A stretch of DNA of 64,000 nucleotides from Epiperipatus broadwayi (lineage: Eukaryota; Onychophora; Udeonychophora; Euonychophora; Peripatidae). A program made the position numbers and the translations under genes. The stretch covers positions 494,001 through 558,000 of the forward strand of contig JAQFVV010000180.1 in NCBI GenBank assembly GCA_028023455.1, written 5' to 3'. The first letter of the stretch is position 1, and the number at the start of each line of letters is the position of its first letter. Below, piece by piece: positions 12,100-25,504 of this stretch. The notes under the pieces are model-generated. The model saw nothing but the letters and a program-made list of their open reading frames with translations, searched no databases and was not told where the DNA came from.

Positions 12100-13330
12100 A
12101 AGAGCTTTTGATAGAATGTAGGATGAAGAAAGAAAGAAAACAAACTGTATATTAAAATATTAGAGTGAAAAAATGTTGATATAAAAAATGTAATAGAACA
12201 AAGATGGAAAATTTATCTGGAAGAATTCCACAAAAGATATTTGTTAGATGAACACATTTTAGATTAAATGAATTGAGAGAAATATATAATTACATTACCA
12301 ATCAAAGAATTTGAGAGTTCTCATAATGAAATGATATCAGAAAAAATAAATGAGCTCTCCAAAGAATTATAAGGTACTATAAGATAAAAAAATAATTGAA
12401 TAATTTTAATATAGTAATGTTTATTATAAACAAATACTCCTGGAAAAAAAATTGTTTCAGGAAATATCTCATTTACTTTAAATAGAATATTGTGGACCAA
12501 TTGTACTTAGTAGAATAATATATTAGCATATGATGATCAATTAATTAAATTTTAGAAAAAAAAAACAAAAACTAAGAAACTAAGCTTAGAATGAATCAAA
12601 TATTAATTGCTTTTAGAATAAAAATATATCATCAGAAATGGAAGAATAAGACAAAAACTGTACAGGACCAAGTGTGATAATGGAATGGAGTTAAGGAAGT
12701 GAGACAAGTATGTGATTCATACTAATTTTTTAACACATATATGAATAATGTTGAAAGATTGAAGTAAAGGAAATAAAAATGATTTAATACAACATGATTG
12801 CAAACAATATTACTTTTTTGACAGAAAATAAGATGTGAAAAATATACTAAAAATTTTAAATAGTATTATCAAATTAAAGACAATTTTGAATAAATGAAGA
12901 GAAAGAGTATTCATGGGTGGAAAATGCATAGACAAGTTTTATCTAGAATTATACAAGAAAAAGAATTACTGATATCTAGAAATATTTCATCAGAAGTGAT
13001 GCTCACTTAATCAGAAGACTGAATATTGAGATGGATAGATATGAGAAGAATGCAGATCTTGAATTGTGGTGTTAAAAAATCACATGGAGTGAAAGACTAT
13101 CAAATGAAAAAAATGTGTCTAATAATAAGTTTTGTTAATGTTCTAGTGAAAATAAAATAAAATTATGTTAAGCAATTAGACATATACTCAGAGTATAAAT
13201 TAAAATTATTTGAAAGATAAACAATGAGTAGAAGAAATGGATTAAGGAAGGAATTCTTGCGTAAGAGAATATATGACTTGGAAGATTAAGAAGAGAAATA
13301 TTTAAAATTCTGTTGGACATGGTATCTTCA
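12100..13330 (+). mobile_element. Heavily decayed non-LTR retrotransposon (LINE) fragment
   Basis: Frame fragments follow LINE reverse transcriptase order on the + strand. A segment near 12200-12235 reads EQRWKIYLEEFHKR, like the linker between endonuclease and RT. Near 12687, GVKEVRQVC followed by FFNTYMNN resembles GVRQGCPLSPLLFNIYIE. Near 13040, ADLELWC followed by ITWSERLSNEKN resembles the C-terminal FEMWCYRRMLRISWT...TNEE region. Many stops and frameshifts show it is dead. The recognition rests on short stretches and their order. Confidence 0.55.
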
Positions 13331-13339
13331 TTATTATTA

Positions 13340-15480
13340 TAAGATGAAATTCATACCTGTAGCCAAGCCATTTTTGGTTGTTTTTCTCTCTTGAATCCTG
13401 GATTAATTTTGTAACGGTCATATTTGTATGTTCACGCAACAAAATCCAGAATCCTGGAAAATTATACCAAGGCTGATCTATATGAGACCTCTAATCAGAT
13501 CGCACATCAGCTCCACAAATACTCCATGACTTACAACCCTATGAATGATATATATGAGACTACACTCGGAATTTTTTAGTTCGTGTGCCGACAATAGAAA
13601 AGGGTGGACATGAGACCCAGGGAATAAATGACTTAATTACTATATAAATAACTAAACACACACATGTATGGCCCCTTAGATAATGCATATGAGGACTTAA
13701 ACTAACATAATAATTTAAAATATTTAATTGAATGATAACGAGTTATGAATAAGACATTGAACGTGAATACATTTTATATAATCACAAATAACAATATGGC
13801 AATATTGTAGATTACATAGCAGGTGTTTAATGATGAGTAGATGGGTACAAAATCTCATCTCTACACTTTTATACATTTTTATTAATTACTTATTGCCACT
13901 ATTAATTCGGTTATCTACGGTTAATATGCCTGACTTATGCTATGTCATGCCAAGCTTTGCCAAGGTTAAACATACAAGAATGATCATGTTAATTATAACT
14001 TATTTATTAATATTGCATAATGAGCAATAAGTGTGCTCCCTATAGAAATCATATATATAAACCAGATCTGGAGTTCAGATCAAGGGAGATGAACTGGCGC
14101 TTTGTAGCGGAGCTTCAGAGACTACGGCGCTACATAAACTAAATAATGGTTGCGACTCGAATGTGCAATTACTCAGAGGATTTAGTACCAAGTACTCGGT
14201 TCCTGTGGACCGGACAACTTGCTATCATAAAAGACATGACCGTTTAGTTCAGGTGATCAGAGCAGCCTATATAACAATCTTGACCCTCATGGGGTGGCCC
14301 TTAACCAAAGCCCATTTTTAAGAGAAAGCTGTCCAAGCTAAGAGTAATGGGGTGGTCCTTACACCAAAGCCCATTCTAATAAGAAATACATATAGCAAGG
14401 AGTAATGCACAGATGTGCTTCTTAAAGACACATTCACAATGCTCTCTAAAATATAAGCATTAAAATTAATCAAGCGCTAAATCTTTAGTTTCGATCAGTG
14501 AAACTACTATACGCCCGTTCGTAAATTAGCATACTTAAACATGCTAAAAGGAGTTAATTAAAAGAGATCTAGTTTATAGTTAAATCTATATAGTTTATGA
14601 TAATAAACTAAGGAGGCATAAGCATATTTAGGACTTAATTAACTAATTATTTATAATGCACCTTAAAACATCATTCTTGCTATTATTTAACTAAATTCAA
14701 TCATTTAACACGCAAACCTGAATTATACTAAGCTAAAACATAGTAGCTCAACGTATATAAAAGTAATTTTCAGACCGTAGATTTATTTATGTACTAAAAA
14801 GCAATTTAAGATTATCGGAGAGAATCTAATTATCTCTCTACTGTTACAATATTTAATCATTTCCACTCTGAGGAATGGCATAGCATAGTTAATGAAATAT
14901 CAAATAAATCAAGTAAGGAAGGCATAACCGCAGATTGGATAGATTAAGAATAATAACTAAAATAGTTATCATGATTATCAGAAATATTATTAGTTAACTT
15001 TTAATTAGGCAAGACTTTACATTATTACTTTTAAATAAGGTTACATTAAGTTATTTAAATCAATAAGTGCAAATTCATTACAGAGTTTTAATTATTAATA
15101 ATAATTTTAGTTTCATAGTTTGTGCACATTTATAGTATAGCTAGCTTTAGAAAATTATAGAAATTACTTATTAAAACTTAGTTTAAGAGCTCTGTGGAAG
15201 ATTAATTACCGATCATCTTCTTGCTTATATGGCTGCATGGCGAGGCACTAATATTCACTTACGCGTTGCTTCATTCTCGTGCTCTTTGGTAGGCTGCTGC
15301 TTTGAACTCACTCCATCTTCTAGACCAATTTTCCCTGCGAGGAAGAAGGCATGCTCGGTCTTCTAGCCTCAGGTCTTCATCATCAATTTTGGCATAGCGC
15401 CTGGCTGCATTTGATCACAAATAAAGAGTTAGCTAATTTTGAATTACAACTGGGGTTTTTTATAGAATATCTTTCTTACC
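13340..15480. other. Less AT-rich segments in intron 3 (around 13.35-13.65, 14.05-14.55 and 15.2-15.45 kb), unidentified
   Basis: These stretches stand out from the AT-rich background and may be parts of one old insertion, with regulatory or LTR-like composition. Two near-repeated sentences with ggggtggyccttamaccaaa and agcccat occur about 60 bp apart (14291 and 14350). No protein or RNA gene was recognised. Confidence 0.3.
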
Positions 15481-16339
15481 CCCTCACAAGCTATTAAAAG
15501 TTGTTTGTGACTTTTATTTTCCAACCTTCAATCCTTAATAGCCAGAATAAATTTAATAAGAACAAAAGCATCTGGCTTAGCTATGACAAGCAGGACCGAG
15601 TTAATGACTTTGTCTTTATTTTTAACACTTTTTTTTTAAAACAGCTTTAAAATTTTGGTTCTCAGTTTACTATTTATTTAAAAGTAATTCTGAGAAATCT
15701 GTAACCTTTGATTCTTTTCTTTTAAAAAAGGTTTAAGTTGTCAACATTCTAGCATATACATAAGACAGACATCACTGAATTTGAGATTTATATGCGAATA
15801 CTAACAATTCTATAAATGAAATAACTTAAAAGATAATTTAGAATTATAATTTAGAAAATCTGTAATGTTTATTAAATCTATAACATTACAGTTCCCTTCG
15901 CATATATACATAGGTGTGCTGCCACATATAAAATAATGTTCACAACTTATTTTAAATTTATTAATTTAATCATTTTAAAATGACAACTGTGTATACATTA
16001 TACGCATACAGACATTAACATTACTATTAGATGTGTGTACAGATCCAAATACATGCACATACATGTAAATATATGCTATTATAAATATTTAGTATTAAAT
16101 TAATTAATATATGTGAATTTGGATGGGTTTAAACTGGGGGAAGAGATACTACTATGGAACATAGTAGGTGAAACAGTATGATAAATAAGTCATACTGTTT
16201 CAATGTTATCAATGATATCATTTTTTGTCACTAAGGAGTCCATGATCAGCCCCAAACAACTTAATGGCAGAGTATTGAGATCTATTTAATGCAGTAACAT
16301 AGACATTTCTGTGTATTACATAGCTAAGTAGCAAATGAC

Positions 16340-17125
16340 TAGCTCTTCTTATGCTGGTGTATAACTGGTGTTAAAACAGGTAAAACTCACTATATATATT
16401 GCCACACACAGCAAGCTAGAGTAATCAATGGATGCCAGAAGGCTTGCACATAAAATCCTCATCTAGTGCCTACTCCTCCAATATCCCCAGATTAGTTTCT
16501 GGCTTATTGCCTTCATCAGTGAGGAGCCTTGGATCTGAGAGCGCTGTACCTAGATCCTAGGATCTAATGCAACCTCCAGCACTAGATGGGGATTTTATGC
16601 AAAAGCCTTCTGGCATCCATTGATTACTCTAACTTGCTGGGTGTGGCAATATATATAGTGAGTTTTGCCTGTTTTAACAACAGTTATACACAAGCATAAG
16701 AGGAGGTGGTCATGTGATATTTATTGGCTTAAAACCAATCCTGCCTAATAGGATAGTGGTGGCTATTGTTATTAAAGAACCAAAGACACCAAAATGTATG
16801 CGTACTGAACTGGGTTCAGACCCATATGACTATATAAGCTAATGGGCTTAGATTGAAAACATTAAGATGTTTTCAGTTTAAGACTCATAGTTTTTTAGTT
16901 AAATGGAGATAAAAGGTGGTTGCTGGAGGGTTGCATTAGATCCTAAGATCTAGGTGCAGTGCTCTCAGATCCAAGGCCTCACTGACGAAGTCCATAAGCC
17001 AGAAACTAGTCTGGGGATATTGTAGGAGTAGGCACTAGATGGGGATTTTATGCACAGGCCTTCTGGCATCCATTGATTACTCCAGCTTGCTGTATGTGGC
17101 AATATATATAGTGAGTTTTGCATAT
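16340..17125. repeat. Foldback repeat family F, cluster 1 (intron 3)
   Basis: A - copy (about 16370-16585) is followed by a + end fragment (16580-16740) and a + copy (about 16915-17125). Diagnostic words are gttgcattagatcctaagat, gcagtgctctcagatccaag and catccattgattact, present in both orientations. The + copy ends about 325 bp before exon 4. Inverted arms several hundred bp long could form double-stranded RNA in the pre-mRNA. Confidence 0.75.
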
Positions 17126-17450
17126 TTTACTATTTTATCTGTTGGCTTTTACTTTTCTATAATCAAATTTTCTCAGTAAGATTAAAATTTTCATAGAAAT
17201 GTCATGATAGCAAATGGAAGATCTATATAGATATAACATCTTTATCTAAAAAGATACACAAATAATTTTTAGTAATTTTATAAACAGTAGAAAAGCAGAT
17301 GGATTAAAAGTTTCTCTGATTTGTAGAAGCAAACACAGGATATACATTTATCAGTCTGAATTCTAGCAGAATTAATTGCTTTGATTTAAAAAAGTATACA
17401 GTATATAATTTATTAATTTTATTTTCATAAGATTTATGTTATTTTTTCAG

Positions 17451-17573
17451 TCAGATGGTTGGTGGATGAAAACAGACAAACCCTGGCAGGTATTGGCATG
17501 TTGTATAGAAATCGCAGATGCTTTAAGATCTCATGACCCAAAAAAATACCTTTCTCATCTTCTAGTATCTCAA
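17451..17573 (+). CDS. POLRMT: POLRMT-like exon 4: WWM / PWQVLACC segment
   Basis: 41 codons in phase 0. The start, SDGWWMKTDKPWQVLACCIE, aligns with human GRKWWMGAEEPWQTLACCME. The remainder (IADALRSHDPKKYLSHL, then LVSQ) aligns with human VANAVRASDPAAYVSHLPVHQ and leads directly into motif A. The two adjacent Trp and the PWQ.LACC core are hallmarks of the family, and T7 has the equivalent WWA...PFCFLAFC. The acceptor is attttttcag and the donor gtaagt. The exon is the best conserved of the set along with exon 2, which argues that the fold is maintained. Confidence 0.95.
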
Positions 17574-20500
17574 GTAAGTAAGTACATTTATTATTTTGTT
17601 TATATTTTAAATAAATTGCATTAAAAAGTAAAAGACTTCGGAAATTACGAAAGCAGAAAAAGGGCTGAGAACATTTCAGAGTAATGAAAGAGGTCTTGTG
17701 ATGAAGATGCAATATATCAAATTATTAGTCTTACAATAATGTAGAATTATTATATGGAACTGAATGAATGATCTAAGTTATGGAATTTTATGATGCTTTT
17801 ATTATTTCTCAAACATTAATCATTATGTTTTATAACAATATTCAATCTAATTTTATTTTTTTCCCTAATGAAATCATTTTCTAAATTATTTTTTCTTAAG
17901 GTCTTCTTAGAAGTGCTACAGTTATTTCATTCAAATTGAAAACGTTTTTTTTTTAATTATTAGATTAGACATACCAGAATTTCATAGAATGAAAACAAGA
18001 AATCTGTTGTGAATTAAGTGACTACATATTGTAACCTAGTGTTATTGACACTTGGTTTATTTAGCATTATTTCCACAGGAAAACAATGCTATCCTTTTCT
18101 AGGAAATAAAAAAGTAAAATAATAATAATATTAAGTGATTAATAAAGTATGCTATTTACTCACTTTAACGTGTTTTAAGCAAATAACTAAAAAATTTGGT
18201 AATCCAATGTCATTTTGAAGAAGAGCATGAATAATTTAATTAAAATATTAACAATAAGAGCAATTTAATATAGTATAAAAGCACATATCATAAACAGTAA
18301 TTGATTTTGGATGGGTAGAGGGGGAGAGTAGATGAGTATCTTATCATAAAGCACAATAACTTCTGGTAATTTTTAAATTAATTTAGATAATAATGTATAC
18401 AGAAATATACACCACTAATAAGCATTGTTAGTTAAAGATATTTATTATTTTTCATTATTTGTCAAATTACTTTGTAATTTGTTTAAATCATATGGAAAAA
18501 TATATGACTGTAATAAGTTTTTTTTTTTTTCCTTTCTTTTGTTTATGTTATAATTAAATGATTATTTTTCTGTAAGAGGTCGCTAAAAGAAGACCGCCAA
18601 ATTTTGAAGAAAGTTTAGTCTGACATTAGTTTTACAAGGAGGAAGCAGTACTGAAATTCGGTAACAAATTTTTTATGTTTTTTATTGCAGAAATAAATAT
18701 AAGTCCAGTAAATTTTTAATAATATCATGCGTGGCTAATCCTATTTGATAAGATATTCTGTTTTCTGTTGCCATCTACCTATTTTAAAGCTTTTTATACG
18801 CAAAAATATACTATCTTCTGCTAAAGTTCAAAATGACCGTATTAACTACAGCAATCACGGAAAGTGTCATTAGGTTTAAAATAAATAATATAAGTAATTT
18901 CCAGGAAATAATCAATTATTTGTTAACTTTACCTTATTTAATAATCTTTTCGTGGTATAAAAGAAAAATTTATAATTAAAAAGACATATTATAAAAGCCA
19001 AGGAAAGTTAACTAGAAAATTTCGCGCTCTTTCTAAAAGAAATTGTCTGCTTTGAAAATAATGTAAGTTCCCCACGTTAAAATATGTTTTATTCACTGAA
19101 AATTATCTAAAAATAATATTAATGATCAAGGATATTTACTTATGCACCTGTATATTTTTTAAAAAGAAAATATAAATTTTCTCAAGGCAAATATCAGAAA
19201 ATTTGTATGTGTGCATTTTACGGAGAATTCCTTATTAAAGACAAATTACAATTCCTAGAGTAGGAATAAAAACTACAAACATTAGTGACTTAATTATAAC
19301 CATAATATAATATGTTATATTATACATCAATTTGAGTCGTTAAAACTTTATATCCACGTAAGTCAGCTGCAGTCCTTATAATAATAGTATTTTGGAAAAT
19401 TCGCTCATTATTTTATTCATAAGCCAGCTAGCTAAAAATGATACGTATCGCCAATAGTAAAAAGAAAAGAATTGTATATGTGATCGTCTATCGTCAAATA
19501 TTCGTCATGTTAAAATATGTATTGTTTTCTTGGATCCCAAAATTATATCAGTTAATTCAAGGAAGAGTTAACATCCAACGCTGCTATGTTTTCTTTGCCT
19601 AATTTATTAAGTGCACCAGAATGGAGGCAACTTTTATATAAATGAAATAATAAAATGTGTTTCTTATTTTAAATTTGCTTCGTGAACTACGAATGGATCA
19701 ATTTCTTCATCTGGATAAATTGCCCAACGGAAAACATTTTTCTAGTGAGACAATAAGCACTTGTTAAGTAATGATTTTTTTTTACTAATTTGTAAAATTA
19801 TGTGTATTTTTTTTTTATATCAACAGGTTAAAAGCTGTATAGTCAAGTAATATTTAAATGACCTTGTAATCATAAAGGTATGTTTTCATATAATTATTCT
19901 AGGTTAAATTTATATTCGACATGAAAAGAAAAATTTTTTTTTTTTTTATAAAATGTGTTTACTTATGATATGCAATTATGGGTATAAATTTATATGTTAG
20001 ATGCGTAAAAGAAGAAAAATTTAGATACTTAATAGATAAAATATCTAGTTAAAATTATCAGAAGTAATTAAAGAGAAGTGCTATACAGGATATTACTTAT
20101 TTAAAGTTTGAAACAAATTTATACTATGTTAATTGAAGAACTTATTCCCAATTATTCTTTATTAACGTATTCACTTGATTTAGTTCAAGATACTATACTA
20201 CCAATTACTTGTTGAATGTTTCTTTGGCAAAGGTGAAAATTATTATGTTTTATTCTGTGATATCCATTGATTTCAGACGTTGATCTAAGTATACCCCGGA
20301 ACATAAATTTAGTGTAATTAGTGTATTTGCTTGTCTTGCCCTGATATAGCATTGGTATATGCTTAAGATTCGCATAAGTAATAATTGTAATGTCTTTATT
20401 TTGTGGGATGGAAAATGATCTCCCCAAAAGCTTTATTTTCCATGAGGGGAATAGATAAATCTAGTATTCGGGTATGTTTATAACCCAAGTGATCGCTTCT

Positions 20501-22560
20501 CAGAGTTAGGACGATCAGTAATTTATATTGTATTTAGTGTATTTCCTTCGTTAAAATCCCAGGAGAGGATTATATTTGGTGTGTGTTCCTATTATGCCCA
20601 AGTAAGAGGCAAGGACCCACCAAACTATTTTAATGTAGTAGTTAACTCTACAGACCTTCGATGTTATTCCATATTCCTCATGAGAAAATAGAGATAATTC
20701 CACCACGGAAGGTGTTGAATATTGTGTTTTGTTTAGAAAGTTATGGCAAGATAACGGGTATATTGGAGGTTAATTCCTCAAGATCCATTTAGTAAAAATA
20801 GCGTGCTAGTATATATGATCAATGTCTGGATTGTGCGGTGGAATAGTGCTGGTAATCCACACGTAAGTCAATGGAGAGAGTAAGTTTAAAATTGCGTGAT
20901 TTGGAAATTTTTATTTGCCAATGGAGGGTTCAAATACTAGGTTTAATTCGGGTTAATGATTAAGTAACACTCACAATATAATTTATACTTAGAAAAACAG
21001 TGTGTATAACAACTTCAGTTGTTATTAAGGTAAATAGTAAAATAATAAGTGTAACTTCTGATAAATAACCCATAAATTATAATAAGTTGTCTAAATAAAT
21101 ACTATCATTTAATTAAAGATATGATAATAAAAATCGTTTGTACGCATTGCCTAGAATCAGATTGTTTTTGTTTTAAAACAGATCGTTAGTTAATAAATTT
21201 AAGTAGCCGTTCATATAAGATACACTAAATGGATGAGTTGATGTATCGATAATAATATTTATTTTGTTATATTCAATTTGCATAAAAGTAAAAAGAAGAT
21301 GAAGAAGTAGTTCGAATCCAGGTCTAAGAGTATAGACGAATTAATGTTAGTTATATTTTGTTTTATCCATATGGGATCGAATAAATTGTATATGTTTGTT
21401 TATTATGTTAATCATAAAGGATAGTTTTGTTAAACTGTAATAATAAATTATAATCTTGTTAAAATTTAATAATAAATTATAGTCTTGTTACAAGTTGTTT
21501 TGAGTCATTTTTCTTGTGTGCTAAATAAAAGTGTATTGGCATAATACTTGCAATACTTTCTTGAGTCCAAAATCATTTATGAAATCTTAAATTCAATACA
21601 CCAGATAGATAATTGTACGCAGATCAGAATATTTCAGTATATTTTAATTTAATAAGAATTATTTATGGAATTGAAACTTTAGACCAAGACATTTTATTTT
21701 ATATGTGTGTAAAATCACTTTATTCCCAAACTATTAGCTTTTGTACACATTATTTCGTACACATTTAAGTGAAGTGTCTAAGTAATAAATCGTAGTTAAA
21801 TTATTGTGTTGTCATGGATAATGGAAGGACACAAAAGCACCCTTGTCTTTTCATCATTCCGACTGAGATTCTGGAAAAAGGGCTGTATTATTCAAAATTA
21901 TGCTTTGATATTGAATATAGTTATCATCTCGTTAAATATTATAATAGTTGATATGTGGATGAAGACACCTGGAATTTAAATAAGGTAAATGTTTCCTATA
22001 GCCGACCAGAATGTCAGTCATATCGACAACACAATACTGCCGAGCATTTTTCTTTAAAAATAACAGAGAACCCTGAGATTAATGTCATTATTATTATAAG
22101 TGCTCTTAAATTAAGGAGTGATCAATGATGATCAATATTCCAAGCGTGGCATGGCTTAAGAGATTGAAACTTCTGATTGTATAATAATAAAATATTGAGA
22201 TCATATTGGCAAATTAATGAATGTTTAGTTTTAGTCAGTAATATTAACAATGACATGAAATCATCATCATCATTGTCGAACAGTGCAAGTACTTACAGCA
22301 CAGAGAATGTGTTTTGGGTAGAGAAAGAATGTTAGTTTATTCTAAATTTTCTTTTTAAATTTATTTTATTAATGATAGTTTTTTTTTTTTATTCTATCTC
22401 TGTCTGAACTGCATATCGCTGTAGCTGAATTATTATAACTAACCTAATGTTGAGCTATTAAGTAAAATACGGGTTCGTTACCCGTGCTATACGGAAGCGT
22501 CCGAATTCAGAATATCTTCAACTTTTTATTAGGTTAGAATATATATATTATAACAGTCAG
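17574..22560. other. Intron 4, proximal part: no gene recognised
   Basis: AT-rich sequence. A patch at about 20160-21350 is somewhat less AT-rich, but its frames (for example 20427-20185 on the - strand) match no family I know. A short piece at about 22005-22055 resembles part of the 22984-24480 repeat. Confidence 0.4.
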
Positions 22561-22564
22561 GGTG

Positions 22565-22725
22565 TATAATGAGGTCTTACCGTATTTGCTGTACAAGAGT
22601 GCCACTAGGCCATTCGAACCTGGAAAATTTATATAGTAGGCAGATACTTAAGTTAAGATTCAATATTATTTTATTATAGGCCATTAGCCCCAGTCACTAG
22701 TTCGCGGAGCAGCAGAGATAATGTG
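22565..22725 (-). repeat. Short SINE-like repeat, copy 2
   Basis: Reverse-complement copy of 5722-5895, sharing ctgcctactatataaatttt, ccaggttcgaatggcctagt and the adjoining ggggctaatggc. An exact hairpin (acgggt, loop, acccgt) lies just upstream at 22469-22485. Confidence 0.45.
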
Positions 22726-22983
22726 TACTTTATTTTTAAAGAAAGAAAGATAATAAAAAATAAGAATAAGCCACTGCCAGATTAACAATACACAGAAACA
22801 TTTATTTTGCACATATATAAAATTTAGAATTATTTTAGTATAATGTTTACTTTATAATTTGATTTACATTTTAACTTTTGATTATATAAGTTTGCACAGA
22901 TGAATTTATTAATATTTTATTAAAGTGTCAAGTATGGATAGACTACATAGATTGCACTCGAAAAAGAAAATATTCTATATCCC

Positions 22984-24480
22984 TTATTTAACCCCAGGCC
23001 AAAAGTTCGCTATCAAATAATGCCAATCTATCTGATATATTGATGTATTCAATGCAGCATGAATACGACAGCACAATACCGCACTGTCAGAAATATACAT
23101 CTGAACAGCGTGGTTATTTAGAAAAAAATGTCCCTCGTCCAATACAGGAATGCTACATCTGTCTGGCGAGAAGAACAATAAAAAAAAACTCCATAGGAAG
23201 GGATTGCAGTCCTTTTTGCCAGTTACAATTCCATTCCATAGGCTAAAGGAGTGATTCAAGGAGCAGGGAATACCATCTGCTTCTGATGGTCAGTAAGAAA
23301 TGGGACTTATTTTGCCCAAATGCAGCATGTAATGTGATCCTGTACGTAGCGGGTCTTCATGCTACATTTACTAATTACACCAATACATCCAACCCATTAA
23401 CCCAATTTGCCTGCGAAACAAATAACCTAAGATCAACCCTCCCTTTAATTAAACTAACATCTTTACGATCTATGCAGCCGTCCACACCCAACTTAAATTT
23501 AACATTTATTAAAAGTTTAGCTTAACAGGAAAAAAATCATAATAAACACTTAAAGAAACAGAAAAAATAAATTAATGGAAATGATTTTAAAAAAAATACA
23601 TTCACTAAAAATAATTATTAATAAATGATTTAGTTTGGTCAGATAGGAACTTATATTTCTATTTAAATACTGGAAAAGTTTTATAGTGAAAGTTCATTAG
23701 TTAGATAAAGTTCTTATGGTTTTAAAAGAGAAAGTTCATAATTTTTAATTGCTTGTAATTTGGATCCCTTGTTAATTTCCACGACATCCTGGGGAAACCG
23801 ATATGCCATTAGCCGTTCTATTTGTATTCATCTGGAGTTCCTTTGCTGCAGCTGGTACAGTTCTTTGCAGGGTTTTATTGCAGGACCCTGATGTCCTGGG
23901 GTCCGCAATCTAGGAAAACGATATTTCATTTCTTCTTTTAGAAAAGCTGAAGGGATTGAAAGTGCGTCTTTTCAATCTCTTCTCCTTCAACTCTCTCGGA
24001 CTTAACACATATAGCACACATCATAATTTATTTCCAATTTTTTCCTTTTTATATTAAACTTGCGGATTAACTGGACATGATGTCATGATGATGATGATCG
24101 TTTCATTGTGGTGCGTTTCCTGAGGAATTTTTTTATTGTTTTTCTCTCCTATCTGACCTTTAATTATAAATTTTGAGATGCCCAAGGGCTAGTTTACTTA
24201 AGACTAATTAAAAATAATTATTTCCATTTTTTTAGCCTTTTACGCAATAGAATTAATTATTTTACATTCTTAAAGATATATTTTTATCTTTAAATCTTTA
24301 AGTTTTTGTTGAAAATTTAGTTTTCAAAATACTTTTTTTTTTTTAATAAAGTTTTCTTTTAATAATTTTTCATCTGTGTGATTTTATATATATACGAGTT
24401 TAGATGACTTTTAATTTTCAATTTTTAATTCTTAAAAAAGAAGTTTTTATTTGCGAACTTTTTATTTTTAATTTCTAATT
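22984..24480 (-). repeat. Dispersed repeat, copy 2 (inverse of 3880-5420)
   Basis: Collinear in reverse with the intron 1 copy, best at 23130-23260, 23400-23520 and 24160-24200. Together the two copies form widely separated inverted arms about 18 kb apart within the same transcript. Frames inside carry no recognised domain. Confidence 0.55.
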
Positions 24481-24486
24481 TTACTT

Positions 24487-24853
24487 ACTATAATAATGTA
24501 AATAACTCATTTTTTTATAGCGCGATGTTTGTAAACTGTAATATTTAACACAGCATTACGCTGTTGCAAATGCGCTTTGAAGATTTTAACTATAAATGAA
24601 TGAATACTAACACTCAACCACATGATAAAGTCTTTGGAAAAGATAGAATGTGCTTTGAAGATTTTAACTATAAATGAATGAATACTAACACTCAACATGA
24701 TAAAGTCTTTGGAAAAGATAGAATGGCCATTCTATCTTTTCCAAAGACTTTATCATGTGGTTGAGTGTTAGTATTCATTCATTTATAGTTAAAATCTTCA
24801 AAGCGCATTTACAACAGCATAATGCTGTGTTAAATATTACTATAATAATGTAA
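24487..24853. mobile_element. Near-perfect palindromic (MITE-like) insertion with 15-bp flanking direct repeats
   Basis: The right arm 24727-24840 is a near-exact reverse complement of 24538-24650, and the arms meet at gg/cc (24726/24727) through an extra partial copy (24651-24726). That partial copy lacks four bases that both outer arms keep. The whole is flanked by identical ACTATAATAATGTAA at 24487-24501 and 24839-24853, which looks like a target-site duplication, though the right one overlaps the arm end by two bases. No coding capacity. Confidence 0.75.
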
Positions 24854-24954
24854 CAGCATGTATGCCTGTTACAATATATATATATTTGAGATTGGGTAAT
24901 GGCAAAGATAACTATAAAATTAAAGTTGTTGAATGTCAAAGGTTCTGCTTTCCT

Positions 24955-25160
24955 ACTCACAAAGCTGTATATGAAGAGGGACAGAAATGAAGAATTTACA
25001 GATCTTGAATTATGATATTGGAAATTATATGGCTTGAAAGAATCGCTCTCTTAGTTATATTATAATGAAAAGAGTAGCTTTGGAACATTTGATGAAATAA
25101 AATGGATTTGAAATTTTAGAAAGTTGTGAAGAATAGAATATATCAGGAAAAAATATGATA
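24955..25160 (+). mobile_element. Small decayed LINE fragment
   Basis: The + strand fragment with DRNEEFTDLELWYWK-like reading resembles the C-terminal LINE segment seen at 13025-13150 (agatcttgaatt, then tggcttgaaagaa and tggagtgaaagac). It is too short and decayed to classify. Confidence 0.3.
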
Positions 25161-25504
25161 GCTAACATGTTTCTTGGGACGTTTTGACTCGGTGATTTCT
25201 AACTTTGATAAGTCATATTTCATTGCATCCTATGTTATTTCAAAAATTAAATATGGTAAAAAATAAATATAGCCCATATCGCTATATAAAGCATTTTGTA
25301 TAGAGAAAGCAGAAGAAAACATATTTAATTGGACTATATTTATTATGATATAATGTCCAAAAAATTCACTCTTTAAGATTTTTTTTTTTGTATAAAAAAA
25401 CTCATCCTTTGAGAACCAAATCAGAGAGAGAGAGAGAGAAATATTCAAAGATTACAAGAAGTCATTTGATATTTATAATGCCTTTTAGTTTATAGTCTGC
25501 TATG

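Noticed and set aside
22469-22485. Perfect small hairpin with gggttcg, considered as a tRNA T arm
   Set aside because: The flanks do not form the other tRNA arms.
25424-25441. (GA)n run inside a - strand frame
   Set aside because: Microsatellite only; the frame has no homology.
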